A DNA stretch of 64,000 bases, taken from NCBI RefSeq assembly GCF_023101765.2, contig NC_064231.1, positions 8,136,501 through 8,200,500 on the forward strand, written 5' to 3'. The notes under the pieces were generated by a model. That model did no database searches. It had not been told where the DNA came from and saw nothing but the letters and a program-made list of their open reading frames with translations. The first letter of the stretch is position 1. The number at the start of each line of letters is the position of its first letter. The stretch is from Spodoptera frugiperda (taxonomy: Eukaryota; Arthropoda; Insecta; Lepidoptera; Noctuidae). This document shows, piece after piece, positions 22,291-34,345 of this stretch. The translations under genes were made by a program, and so were the position numbers.

Positions 22291-23450
22291 ACACAATATT
22301 TTTGGTTTACACCATATTTCCAATTGCTTACGATGTTGCAATATAAATGAGATGGAATTCCGAACTTACAAATATCAGTAAATAATCAAAAGAAAATTCA
22401 CTCAATACTCGTCCGCTATCTAAGATCGTTTCAGCCAATATTCAAAGATGAAGTAAATGAAAGTATTCAGGATTTTTTATTCCGTAGCTACGAAGGAAAC
22501 TCCCGAGGGTTAAGTTCGTTTATCCAAATAAATTCTTATGCCCGTGGAAGGTTAATTAATAGAGTCGTTAATGAAAATGCTCCGGATACCTTCAAATCGC
22601 TTTTTGTCAAATATTTGTGCTTTTAATTTATGCGTTCGTTATTTTAACGAGTGCCAATTTACATTCAGAGTACCTATGTTTGTATATTTAAATTTGGAAA
22701 CCGTTAATGTCACGTCTTAAAGGGAGTTAATGATGTGGTTTAAAAAAAGGACACTTCTTTTTCATAGCGTAGACTTAAATTTTTTCTTTATAATGTTTAT
22801 GATCTTAAAATTTTTATTGGTTTAGACTCTTATGAATGATTACGAAGATACTATATGAAATATATAAAAATATTTCATATAGTATCTTCATTATAAATTT
22901 CATATATGTAGTATCTATATGAAATATTAAAATTTTTCATGTAGTATCTTCGTAATCATTAATCTTTGTAGGTTATTTGATGTGTCAGAAGAAAATGGAA
23001 CGATGAGTACAATATTTGTTTTTTTAGCGTTGATAACTCTGCATTTGGCCACCATCCCGGATTACTATAATCCTTACCATTTTTTAAGGACAACATTGTG
23101 ATGTTTAACTTCTTACTTTATTAAAGATTGCAGTTCTAAAGACGGGTTTCCACAATGCAGTTATTTATTCAAGATGCAACCTCTTAATTAGATATGTAAA
23201 TGACACGATGTGTACTAGTGAGAGTCTACGTTTGTTTCGGTATAATCTTTACCATTTTTACAAGCAACACGGCGAGAACTAACGATGTATAAATTAGAAG
23301 ATTAAGTATATACTTAATCTTTAACACTAAATAAAGGTCGTTATATCTAATGAGAATAATTAAGCTGGAAGACGTCAAATTCTGAAGCCTCCCTTTTAAG
23401 AGGAGCTTGGCTATAATCTCTACGCTTGGGTGGCGGTTTGGTGATCGCGA
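22291..23450. other. Intergenic DNA around the AT-rich hairpin; otherwise nothing recognised
   Basis: AT-rich, no coding signal or repeat family member recognised apart from the inverted repeat listed separately. Confidence 0.45.
22835..22962. repeat. Nested AT-rich inverted repeat
   Basis: aatgattacgaagatactat at the left end is the complement of ...tagtatcttcgtaatcatt at the right. The inside contains further copies of catatagtatcttcat and atgtagtatctatatgaaat in alternating orientation. About 128 bp in all, able to form a multi-branched hairpin. Probably a MITE remnant. Confidence 0.7.
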
Positions 23451-23623
23451 TTAAGGTAAGCGTCCACAGGCCCGCATCGTACGCATCGCACGCGTATAGA
23501 AACTCCACTGATCCGTATCGTACGGACCGCATCATAGGCAATGCCTACATGCGATGCGTACTGATGACGTCATAAGGAATGCGTGCGATGCGTACGATGC
23601 GGGTCTGTGGACGCTTATCTTAA
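23451..23623. mobile_element. TTAA-flanked MITE with about 40-bp terminal inverted repeats (copy 1)
   Basis: TTAA at 23451-23454 and at 23620-23623 bracket a 165-bp element. The left end ggtaagcgtccacaggcccg continues catcgtacgcatcgcacgc; the right end is its near-exact complement (gcgtgcgatgcgtacgatgc gggtctgtggacgcttatc). Duplicated TTAA is the target site of piggyBac-type transposases, so a piggyBac-mobilised MITE is likely. The interior carries further catcgtacg-type inverted motifs. A sibling lies at 38219-38412. Confidence 0.8.
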
Positions 23624-23956
23624 GGTGTCTAAACCTTAGATCATGCTGCTGCACATTTATAGGTGGTTAATACTTGGGCCTAATAAAAATTAGTTTCTAT
23701 TGTCTTGTTAATAGTTCACACTCTACATAGATCGGAACTTGCTAATACGACGGACCTCTACCATCTACCACCCAATTATTAGGCGATAAAATATATTATT
23801 CCATCCCCATAACTCAGTTTATGATGATAAAGCTGTATAATTAATAGGCATGTTTGGCAATTATTGTTGACTACCATAAAAATGGGAAATCAATAAAATA
23901 TGTAGATATACTTCAAATATTAATAGTAGATAGTATCAGCTGATAGTATTATACTT

Positions 23957-24041
23957 TTTAACACATTAAACGCCATAGGGGCAAAAATTACCGGCGCTAG
24001 CGGAGGGTTTGCCTTCAACAGATTTTTGTTGGCAGTCAAAG
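23957..24041 (-). repeat. Dispersed repeat D, inverted relative to the copy at 60227
   Basis: Begins ttaacacattaaacgcc and contains ggcgctagcggagggtttgc, then cttcaacag and ggcagtcaaag. Its complement matches 60227-60310 almost throughout. Starts at a TTAA. Confidence 0.65.
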
Positions 24042-24510
24042 TATTAACTATATTAACTGAAACTGAATTGTATAAGAAAGTAAATCCTTTTGTTATATAC
24101 TAGACAATACATTCAAATTCCTGGCTGACAAGTTATTCTCCGAACGATAAAGACTACGTGAAATGAAAACTAAAAAAAGAAAATTACGAGAAATGTCCGC
24201 CGTACAAACCAGTACTAAATAAATCCATCAATGATGTTCTAATCCGTTTACATGAGCTAAGATTTTATCGCCCACTATTTTTATATCTATGGCAGACTTG
24301 GAATTGTATGACGCTGACAATGTTTGGTCATAAATATAAAACGCCAAGTGTCATATTAAGCAGCGTCATTTCGGCATGGTCTGGCATGAAGATGACCCAC
24401 ATAGCGTCAGTTGTGTTTTGGACGGATACTCAGATAGTTTATGCAATACATATTATACACTATAGCTTGTACTCAAGCTGACAGAATGTCGAATTTCATA
24501 GAGGAATTTA
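24042..24510. other. Intergenic DNA; nothing recognised
   Basis: No gene or repeat identified. Confidence 0.4.
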
Positions 24511-24752
24511 ACGTCACGCCTTTTATCCCCAAAGGGGTAGGCAGAGGCTGCTATTCAATGTATACCCATTTTCCACCATTTGTGTTTTAAGTCTCATGTA
24601 ATAGGGGGTGAGCCTATTGCCACGTACTGGGCACAATTCCAGACTCCGTGCTATTACTGCGATATTTTCGAAAAACCGAAAAAGCCCAGTAACACTTTGC
24701 CCGACCCGGGAATCGAACCCCTTGTCTGGCAGTCGCAACTGCGACCACTCCA
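24511..24752 (-). repeat. tRNA-derived SINE (family A), fullest copy
   Basis: On the minus strand the element opens with a tRNA-like head: tggtcgcagttgcgactgcc, then a B box ggttcgattcccgggtcgg. The body follows: actgggctttttcggttttt, gcacggagtctggaattgtg, ttacatgagacttaaaacac, and the end ctacccctttggggataaaa plus ggcgtgac. The B box (GGTTCGATTCC) supports RNA polymerase III origin. Related copies: 2260-2470, 2920-3003, 15045-15175, 51758-51836, 55448-55582, 57418-57597, 58155-58362. Confidence 0.85.
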
Positions 24753-25640
24753 TGTATTCATATTAATTTCATAGTGGCGAAGAACATTGCATTTGTCACC
24801 ACATCCTTCCTATTGGGTGTCGTAGAAGCCGACTAAGGGATATTTAAATAAAGACTAGAAAGCAGAGCTCTCGGATAAACGTATACTTTTCAAACTGCAA
24901 TCTGCAATTCAAATAGTCCTATGTATACAATACATAATTATGTAGATGGAAGCCTTTTATTCAGCAGTGTTAATATTGATACCATGTTTGAGTGGAAATG
25001 TAAAAAAAATAAGCAGCTACTTTATAACATGACTTCTAGTTAAGAAGCTATTTTTGTTGAGTTAATGAAGTCTTCTACGATGTAAAAGAACGTTGCAAGC
25101 TCCACGTCAGCAGCACGCGTTCACAGAAGAGAAGTGGACATGTTGATTAAAAATAAAAAAAATATATGCATAAACCCGCTCAAGCTCAACACTGCACTTT
25201 GATCAAAGTAATATATGAACACAACTATAATCTTGTATCTCGAATATCTAATTAAACTGTCTTCGATGTCACAAGATAGTTTAAAGGGTACCTGTTTAAT
25301 TAAAATGTAATTTAAACTCTACAATTTATTCGTTTCTACAACATTTAATTTATTAAACGTCGACTGAAAGATATTATAAATTCAGTAGTAGTAATACATT
25401 ACTTTGTTGCGTATACCTACTTAACTATATGTATATGTTGGGCACACTATTCATGTTGATATCATCGTACATTGTACTAAACAAGTTCAAGAGAAGTCGA
25501 GCCCGCGATAACAAAAGCACGGCTATTATGCAGTCATATATGTGATAGTTATCAGCGATTGTTGTGATAAGTCGACACGCTATACTACGGTACGGTTGTT
25601 TACAGACGCGACCCGTCACAATGACTTTATATTATACGTA
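24753..25640. other. Intergenic DNA; nothing recognised
   Basis: No gene, RNA or repeat identified with confidence. Confidence 0.4.
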
Positions 25641-25785
25641 TAGAGGTGGTTTTAGGCGAACGTAGCTCGTAGTCGTAGCTTGTAAGCCAGTCGCGTTCCG
25701 CATGCCGTTCAGACCCCACGCCCTACGCGCACTCCACACGCTACGAGCTACGCCGTAGCACGTCCCGGTTTCGTAGCACTTTCGT
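25641..25785. mobile_element. GC-rich foldback element remnant
   Basis: A GC-rich island in AT-rich DNA. acgtagctcgtag at 25660-25672 faces its complement ctacgagctacg at 25741-25752, with further cgtagc/gctacg motifs between and beside them. Probably a degenerate TIR element like those at 21838 and 23451, but the outer ends are not clear. Confidence 0.45.
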
Positions 25786-28700
25786 AAACCTTTTAAAACA
25801 ACTAGCTTTGGTGTAAGTTATTTTACTATAGTTCTTCAGTGAAGTTTCACAGTATATAGTTCTAAGAAATCTGTTTAAAACAATTAAAAAATCGTTTTCG
25901 TATTTCAGTGGTAAATATTTAAAGTTTTAAGTAAATAAAAATATCGAATATTGGATCTAGTTTTAGTTTGTATGGTGAATGTGACTAGTGTGTGTTCTGT
26001 GTTTAACTTTATAGCTTTTTAAATATTTTAGTATTGGTGAGTATGATAATATTTATATACCTACATAGTATAAGGATATGCATTGTAATATCTTCTTGAA
26101 AGTGAATTAGCATATTTTCATTAGGTGCTGACATAGATTGCCGTATCTTCAGAGTAATAAATTACTTGTGTAATTTTATCACATTAATCAACACTGTTTT
26201 GCCTTGGTACACAAGGCAAATATTTTTTGTTTTATTGCAACTACTGATATAATAAATGTTTATATTACATTAAAAGTATTTATGTATTAAGAATTTGCGA
26301 TGATAAGCAAGGTTTAATAATTTTGTAGCAAAAGAAATTCGAACTTTATCGATACGTAATTGGGACTTCGGAAGTGGAATTATCTTACCGAAAAATATTC
26401 ATTATTTTCCAAATGTTTGCCATAGAATCTGTTTGGGAATCCAATATTGTTTGTCAAACAAATTACTTGAACCAATAAAGCTATCCATCATGATGTGAAA
26501 CTAATTCGCTTTTGCAAAATAATATTGCAAACGGTGGGTGTTGGTGTCCCAATATATCAATTTATCTCATAACTTTACGGTTGCTTTTTTCTTATTATAC
26601 TATCTAATAAGAGAATACGATCAATCAAGCTGTGATAGGTTAATTCACACTGCGGTTTGGACACAATTTTTTGTTTTATTAAAACACACTTTTTATAAAG
26701 TTCGGGCAGGAAAATTGGGACGCTATTGTTTACCTATTCATAGACCGTGATTGTTATTTTTTTCGTGTCTTATTTTTTGTAGAATGACAGCTCATCACAA
26801 TATAAATTGAATTTCGAACACATAACCAGCCAGTATTCTTAAAAAAACAATTGAACTCTAATGCCAAATTAAATATGCATATTTTCTTTTTTTTTATCTA
26901 AAACTCTTTGATCCGTACATCACGATTTCATCACGTTACTTCGCTTTGATTAGAAGGGAACCCTCTTCAATTCTAAAATGGATCCCGAAAAAACACGTGC
27001 GCAAAAATGTAAACAATAACACACGAATGTGATAAAATATTCACTGTTTACATACGAGTTTATCAGTAACACGATAAATTCAGACTAACGTACAATGTAA
27101 TAATAATGATTGTTATTTATTTTCTAAAAGGTGCTTACCCACTTATAAAGCTTAAAAACAAAACCGGGACTTTAATTATGAGTTACAGCCGTAAAAAGTG
27201 CTCAGTTTCATACAATTTATAAGTCATTAATTTGCGAAAACGTAATAATTTGGAATATCTTCATAATTCGGACGGTTTCCTGCTATAATGTTTCAGGAAA
27301 CTTATGTAATTATCTTTGGAAGAAACTTTCTGTGGACAAAGGTGTGGGCAGAGTAATATAGACTTTCGTGAGAAGTAATATTATCTGTCCTTACACTGGA
27401 CTAGATGTAGGTCAGAGATTCCTTCAAACATAAATCAAGTTTTTGGTTATTTTCTCGCCCGGGATAAATCCCTGTTTCATTTTATTTTTCTCTTATATAA
27501 ATCAGGCTGTTTTTTCTTACTTCGTTTAGTTTAGTTATGTTGGACGCTTGTGTCAATAGAAGAGGAAAAAAGAAGTGTAAAATAAAACAAATACGATATT
27601 TGTAATACAATCACTTAGTGGTCTCAGGTTATCGAAGCCTTGGGAAACAGTAATAGAGTGTTTTGTGAAGTACGAATAACGCATGTTGTTTTGGATATTA
27701 TAAAGATATTTATTTTGGAGCATCGTCCTAAATGAAATCGTGCGATTAGTCTATCTGAGTACGTTAAAGCAGCAGATAAACATTATTGAAAAATTAAAAA
27801 CAAATTAAACATTTTCGAATTTATTTTACTACTGAAAATAAAGATTAAATTCATTTACCAATTGTCCTCACCTAGTTTAAACAAAAATGTTCGTGAAACT
27901 CATTATATTACTAATATCACTATACGTAACGCAAGTTCGTGAACCCTTAGTACTACGCACAAGTTGTTTGATAACAAAGGTATTAATATCAAATATTGAT
28001 CCTTACAACATTGTTTGAGAACTTCTGTCTACAAATTCTGTGGATAAAGTGACAAATTGCTTCCCATTTAGCTTTGAATTAGGAAGAGATAGAAATTTTC
28101 GAGTCCAGCGTACCCAAGATGAGGGGGTAATGAATGGCTCCATATAAATAAGATGCAAGAGATAAGGGTAGCTAGAATAGGTTGGTTAACGGCCCGATTG
28201 AACACGCATTTGAGTATTTCAAGTGTAATGCGTTTAGTAAAGTTTTCGAGGCACGGATTGTTAACGCAGAGAGGTAACCATACGTACCTACGTGCGACCT
28301 ACTTCGTACTATTTGTAGGGTGTGTAATGGTGTTCGATTTTCATTTGTTCCCCTACCTAGACAGTTTGTGGGGACGCGTTTGTTTGGCAACGTACAACAA
28401 ACGAGTGTTTTTGTTCATTCTACCGACTACTTACATAAGTCATACGATACTAAAATGTTGTAGTAAAAATTTATAGCATCACGTGTTGGCTCACATGTAT
28501 CGCTACCCGAAATGTACTGTCGAGAATTTAGAGTTTTATTGCTTTGTAATGATAAAGTATTTTTAAAATTTCCGTTGCATGTTATCAAAGATTTCATAAA
28601 ATATTATTTCGTCATTTACGATACCTAACTGATTCCGAATGAAGTATCTATTTATTAGCACCTATTTACTTATACTTATTTCTTTTTGTATACAAGGAAA

Positions 28701-30620
28701 ATACTATTGAAGGTACAGTCTTTTATTCAGTTTCAGACAGTGCGGCTTCGAATTAGAGTAAAAGGTACCACTTTATTCCTCTCAATACCGCGAGTGTCAT
28801 CACGATTTTGACAAAATGGGATGAATCCAATGTTTTCGGGTGCGAAAAAACCATTTAGCTAAAGAACCAACCACGTTGATATTTTCCGGTCACACTTCCA
28901 TTTTCCCGAATTGCTCTATTAAATGTACAAAAGCTGTCAATTCAATTTATGGCGTTACGTTCTTTCATTTTATATTTTAAAAATGATTTGTGATATTTCG
29001 TATCCGTAAATTCAAAACACGTGTTCTTTTCAAATAATTCATCGAAGCGAATGTTTTGTGACAATGCACCGACACACGTACACCTTAACATATAACAGCA
29101 AAGCTTTTAAAATTTCACTTTGTTCTCTATATAATATATGGCTTTTATTGAATTGTTCGTCAAAAGGCTCACAAAGCATTGAAAAATTTACTCACTCGGG
29201 TATAGTGGCTGCGAATTAAGTTTAGATTATATCGATATTTCTGCACCAGCCAAAGTCGGTAAGTCAGAACAGTGTAAAAATGAATAGGTATACCAAAGTG
29301 AGTTGAGCGAACGAAGTTATTCGCTCCAGTGACGTTCAAAGTAAGTTTGGGGCTATATTATTTGCATCGTAATCTTTATTCACTAAACAGTGGCAGACCT
29401 TTCGTAATATCTCTGACGTTTAAGGTGACTCATCACAATGAACTTAGGAACATCGAAAGTAAACAAATCTCTTTAAGATTTTTACGATACATACGTACAA
29501 ATAACAACGTGTAACAATAACGCTACATGAAAGGAATCCGTGTTATTGTGTTATCGCTATATAAATTTAAAGGAAGGCCTTGCGAATTGGGAGCATGGAC
29601 GCAATTTATTTTCAAGATGTCTGATGAACGTGGAGAAAAGTAGAATACGATTTCGAGATTATAAATCTATTAGCAACGTCATTATATCTCAGTTTGGAGG
29701 TACGTGATGTTTTGTGCTGTGTTACGAGTATTGTTATATCGAAACAAATTATTAAGGGTGTTGTAAAAGTTGCCTGCCCAAAATAGATTAGTTCACTATC
29801 CGATCGGGACTTTAAGAAATATAAGTTTAATATTTTATCGTTCGTTAATCGTTCGCCTCGGGCGCCATTTTAATTAATTGAAAGCATGTCGAAATTTCGC
29901 AAGTTTTCGGGTGAAAGTATTTTAAGGTGAACGAGTTGCGTGAATGGTGTATTTAAGCAAAGCATAGTAAGTCACTCGAGACGTTAATTTGCGGGTAACA
30001 TTTGTGATGAAGGTCTGACAATGTGACCCTTGCGCCTGGGATTGATGTTGGAAAAAGTTCAACTGTGAGTGTAGTCCCGGCTTACCATTGAACCGTGCCT
30101 AAATAATAAAGTTACAAAGTAACCACTTAATATTTCATGTTAATGAGTCGTAATGTTTACACGTTACACGTTATTACATAGTTATTACAACATTTTACGA
30201 GACAATTTACTTTGTATTATATTTTTTCATACACATACTTCATTGTAGTACAAGGCTAGCAGAGTCACACCCAATTGTGTCCTTTATGTATACTTGACAA
30301 AAGGCTTAGAATGCTAAGAGAGTCTAATTTATTCTGATTTAGCCAATAAAAGAGAGGTATTTACGAATACATGTGTTGTCGAGTCGTCTTGAGCTCTCGA
30401 GCCCTTTACAACTCCCGCTGAGTGGTAGGGCACCAAGTACTCAGATTTGCTTATAAATATACGTACTTAGTGAAGTTCGCTGACAAGTGGCTTCGCGTGT
30501 GCCCTAAAACTCAATCGTGGTACTACGAAAATTGGGGAATAACCAGGAATAACTATAAGTAAGTTTATGTTGTGTTATGGGTTAAATATTAATAAAAAAA
30601 TAGGTGTGTTAATAATTAAC
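25786..30620. other. Gene-poor intergenic DNA; no supported gene
   Basis: About 4.8 kb, AT-rich. At 26034-26044 attggtgagtatg resembles a splice donor, which could mark a non-coding 5' exon, but nothing else supports it. No repeat family copy recognised. Confidence 0.4.
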
Positions 30621-30751
30621 TTTATTGCCAACGTTAATAATAATATAATAATAATAAATATTTATTTCAGAACAAATGTCCATACAAAAATTTTAAACAC
30701 AATGACAAAAACACAAATTACAGAGGTTAGGGAAATTTTACATTGAAAAAA

Positions 30752-33205
30752 TTACAATACTTGAGCACGTAAGAATGCTTGCAGGATATTTGCATCCTGT
30801 TTTTCCGCAATCACTCTTAGGATGCTGTTAGTGCTACTCCTTACTCTGCTCAGTAACGACGCGAGGCGTTTGCGTACTATGGCATGAAAGCCATCTACCC
30901 TGGCTTCCGCAAACATACTGGAGGCACTGCAAAATCGGGGCAGCCCCAACAACATCCTAAATCCGTTGTTATATTGGACACGCAGGGCACTAAGCGTCCT
31001 CTGCGTATACCTGAACCACAGGTTGCACGTGTAGAAAGTCTGGCAGTAGGCTCGAAACAGTGTGACTTTAACTTGTTCACTACAACGCACAAACCTGCGG
31101 GCCAGCATATTGCTTCTAACCGCCAGTGCCCTCCGTTCCCTTTCAATGTCAACGTTGTCGTCAAGGTCCTCAGTAACGTAGTGTCCTAGATATTTAAACT
31201 GTTCTACCCGTTTGAGTTCAATGCCACTTAGCTTTATTGCAGGCACATTTAATCTACACTTACCAGGGGCCCTGAAGACCATATACACACTCTTGTCAGC
31301 GTTATATTTTAAACCATGCTGAAGGCTATATGATTGACATATTGTGAGCAACTGTCTCATAGCATTTACAGTTGGGGTCAGCAGCACCATGTCGTCCGCG
31401 TAACTAAAGTTGTTCATACATACATTGTCGATCCAGCATCCTACTCGAGTGCTGCTGAGCCCAACTATAAGCTCGTTAACGTACAGGTTGAAGAGCTTAG
31501 GAGAACTCAAACCACCTTGTCTCACCCCGCACTCCAACCTGTACGTGTCTGAGAAGGTGTTTGCCCATCTTACATAATTATTCTGGTTTCGGTACCAGAA
31601 ATGAAAAATACGTTGCACCTGTGTAGGCACGCCAGTTTTCTTGAGTTTCTCCCATAACAAATCATACGATACAAGGTCGAATGCTTTGGAGAGGTCAAGA
31701 AAGCATGCATACACAGGTGTATTTCTTTTCGTGTAATATTGAACCGTGTGCTTCAGGCTCAGAATTGCGCTTTCAGTGGAAAGTCCTGCTCGAAAACCGA
31801 ACTGTGCGTCATGAATATTAAGATGTTTATCCAGTTCTGAGTCGAGCACACTGTCCAATACCTTGGCTACGATCGTAGCCAAAGAAATCGGCCGGTAGTT
31901 GTTCTTATCGGACAAATCGCCAGTTTTATTTTTAACAATTGGTACTATAATTGTTTTCATAAGATCTGGAGGCAAGTACGAGTGATTCAGACATAAGGTA
32001 TAAAACATCGCGAGCACGCGTGGTAAATGAACACCAGCGTATTTGAAATGCTCGATACTGAGTCCATCATGACCCGGCGACTTGCCCCTAGACATGCTGC
32101 TCACAATTTGACGAACTTGTTTAGCAGACACGTTATACAATTCACCGGTCACGCTAGACCCAGGATCTGCAGAACACGGTCCCAGAGGAGACTTGGTGGT
32201 AAAATGTTCTCTAAAGAGTTCAGCTATATCTCTGCTATCACTCGCACCCCCCACACTCACTGGAAGGCCAGTCTTATGGTTTAAACTATTTGTTGCTTTC
32301 CAAAAATCACTAAAGTTTTTAGAGGCACGACATTCTGAAATTATTTCCATTTTTAACTGTTCTTTATTGTTGTAACACCACTTTAATCTCTTTTTAAACA
32401 ATTTGCGACTTTCACACATTTCCTCATATACAGTACCAGATTGTGGCCTATTTTGAGAAACCCAGTATAAAAATTTACTTCTAGCTTCCCTGTGAGCTTC
32501 ACATACATGCTTATTCCAGCCTATCACATGCTTTTTCTTACGCTTATAAGACTGAGTATTACTAGTGTTAATAGCTGAGTCTGTTATTGCCCTTATTATA
32601 TCCTTATATAGTTTATCTAAATATATTCTATGTTCCTTACAGTTACAAATATCACAACTACATTGCCTTAACTCTACAGGAAAATCTATTAATTTAAGTT
32701 TACTATTGCACAATTTGGTATAACTTTTTATCTGCTCCTTAGTTCTATAGCCCCATACAGCTTTATTTATTCTATTAATACTACAATGGTTATTTTTACA
32801 TATAATTGCACTTAACTCACACTCAATGACTATGGGCAAATGATCTGACCAAAACATATCATAATTAACATATACATTCTTAACAGTTTGTTTGGCAGAT
32901 TGACTATTAACACAGTGATCGAGCCACCTCACACGCCCGTGAGCCTGGCTTATAAATGTATAATTATTTGCTGCACTTCCTAATACATCTATATCCACAC
33001 AGGACCATTGTTGATCCATACATAAATTAATTAATTCGTTCCCAAACAGTTCTCCCGGTTGAGCATTAAAATCTCCTAGTAAGTACACAGATTCTATAGA
33101 GTAATGGTCTACTATCGCACATACCTCGCCAAAACATGTCGTTAACTCCTCCAAATTGTCTATTCCATTTGTCGGCATGTAAATACCGGAACACAAGGAA
33201 TGCAC
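30752..33205 (-). pseudogene. LINE endonuclease C-terminus, reverse transcriptase and tail
   Basis: An open frame of about 817 codons; the upstream edge is defined by the frameshift rather than by an ATG. Domains in order: remaining endonuclease (LLGDFNAQPGE, then WSDHLPIV), a linker, reverse transcriptase with GKSPGHDGLSIEHFK, NNYRPISLATIVAKVLD, AQFGFRAGLSTESAI, ACFLDLSKAFDLV, GVRQGGLSSPKLFNLYVNEL and the catalytic YADD at residues 602-605 (bases 31391-31402), then a thumb-like YLGHYVTEDLDDN stretch. RT motifs are intact with no internal stop, so the copy is young or the lesion recent. Confidence 0.88.
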
Positions 33206-33557
33206 GATCTCCTATAGACACTTTTATTGCACGGATACGCGGATTATTGCACTCAATAACAGTTACCTCTTTGAACACACTTTTACGCCACAATATTGCC
33301 ACACCGCCGTAAGGTCGTCCTTTAAAAACACCGGTTGAAAGATCCACCGCTGATGTGCCTGTGTACGCAAAGTCCTGGTCGATTGTGCCCAATATCGGTA
33401 TGTCATAGGGAAATAGCCAGGTCTCCTGTAGGGCTACTATATCCGCCGAGCAACACAGTTTTCTAACACAATCAATCGATCTTTTTATCGATTTACAGTT
33501 GAAACTGACAAATTTAGATAAAGAAGTAGTAGTATTAGTATTTGTTTGTATACCCAT
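33190..33557 (-). pseudogene. 5' part of LINE endonuclease, separated by a frameshift
   Basis: ATG at 33557; the peptide contains FVSFNCKSIKRSIDCV, DIVALQETWLFPYD (the Gln-Glu-Thr motif holds the catalytic Glu of APE-type endonucleases) and RPYGGVAILWRKS. Continuity with the downstream frame is lost around 33190-33205: after IGDRAFLVF the reading frame must shift for the next conserved stretch (GIYMPTNG) to follow. The first frame runs on without homology until 33066. Confidence 0.8.
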
Positions 33558-34250
33558 TATTAATTGTTATTTAAGCGGTCGTTTGCGTAATAATCGAACA
33601 CGAGGTTTAATATTTGAATCCCGGGTCTGTTATCTGACCGTTTTGTTGTCTAATACTATATTATTATTTACAAAAATTCTCAATAACACCATGAAGTTTA
33701 GAATAGTAGTGCCTAGTACTTTAGTGCCTAGAGTTTTCTACATAGGCTCGCCCAGTGTTAAACATAGGTCAAACGACACACTTGTCCAATTACCTACACA
33801 CCTAATTACTACCAAATGGTTTTTGAAGGTCATTCAAATTTATTTCATTACTTTTTTAGTGTATATTTTAGTACCTAGTGACTAATTAGAGTACTTAGCT
33901 CATTAGGTACCAACCCAATAATATGTTTTAATTATTCCTAAAGGCTTTCAATAGCCTGGTTTAGGTCCTAACTTATCGAAATTATTAATTAATTAAGTTC
34001 GTTAATATCGTAAGTAGTAAAAGTTATTACTTGAGTTTTATGGCACTCTGATGGTTTTAATGAAATTCAGGAGACTGATAATGGCGATGAATATAGGTCT
34101 ATATACCCTTACACGCGATAAGTACTGTTATTAACAGTTTATATTCTGTAATTAGCTGATAGGGATGATTAGAAGCCATTAATACAACATTATAAATAAA
34201 AGTAGGTGTAACGTTGAATTAATATTTCATGTAACCTATTTTAATATTCA
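33558..34250. other. Sequence upstream of the LINE copy
   Basis: May include LINE 5' UTR, but no ORF1-like gag/zinc-knuckle coding sequence is seen in any frame. Otherwise AT-rich and unrecognised. Confidence 0.35.
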
Positions 34251-34345
34251 TCATCATAGCCTTTAGTGGCTACTGCCCGTGGCTACTGCTGACCAAAGCC
34301 TCTTCTCACACCACGCTTGCTAAATACGGGTTGGCGATTTCAAGT
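34250..34345 (+). repeat. Fragment of a common lepidopteran interspersed repeat
   Basis: tcatcatagcctttagtggc, then actgctgaccaaagcctctt, ctcacaccacgcttgct and gttggcgatttcaa. The pattern (cat-cat-agcc ... actgctg ... gcctcttctc ... ggttggcgatttca) is one I recognise from moth and butterfly genomes, probably a LINE 3' end. Recognition is from memory, unchecked. Confidence 0.5.

Larger units (their letters stand above)
30630..33557 (-). mobile_element. Non-LTR retrotransposon (Jockey/CR1-like group), endonuclease-RT part
   Basis: Minus-strand LINE remnant made of an apurinic-type endonuclease and reverse transcriptase. After the RT stop at 30752 there is a 3' UTR of roughly 100 nt ending in an ATT-rich microsatellite tail (reads tttattattattatattatt on the minus strand), typical of several insect LINE clades that lack poly(A). 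No ORF1 and no clear 5' end are visible beyond 33557, so the copy is probably 5'-truncated or its ORF1 is lost. No target-site duplication found. The clade is not assigned. Confidence 0.85.

Noticed and set aside
24690..24752. Possible genuine tRNA gene (good B box)
   Set aside because: The A box region and the predicted arms do not form a cloverleaf I can draw, and the sequence continues into the SINE body shared with other copies.
28153..28476. 107-codon plus-strand open frame
   Set aside because: No family features and overlapping frames of similar length on the other strand. Probably chance.
33499..33885. 128-codon plus-strand open frame near the LINE 5' side
   Set aside because: Antisense to the LINE start, hydrophobic/AT-driven composition, and no similarity to ORF1 proteins.
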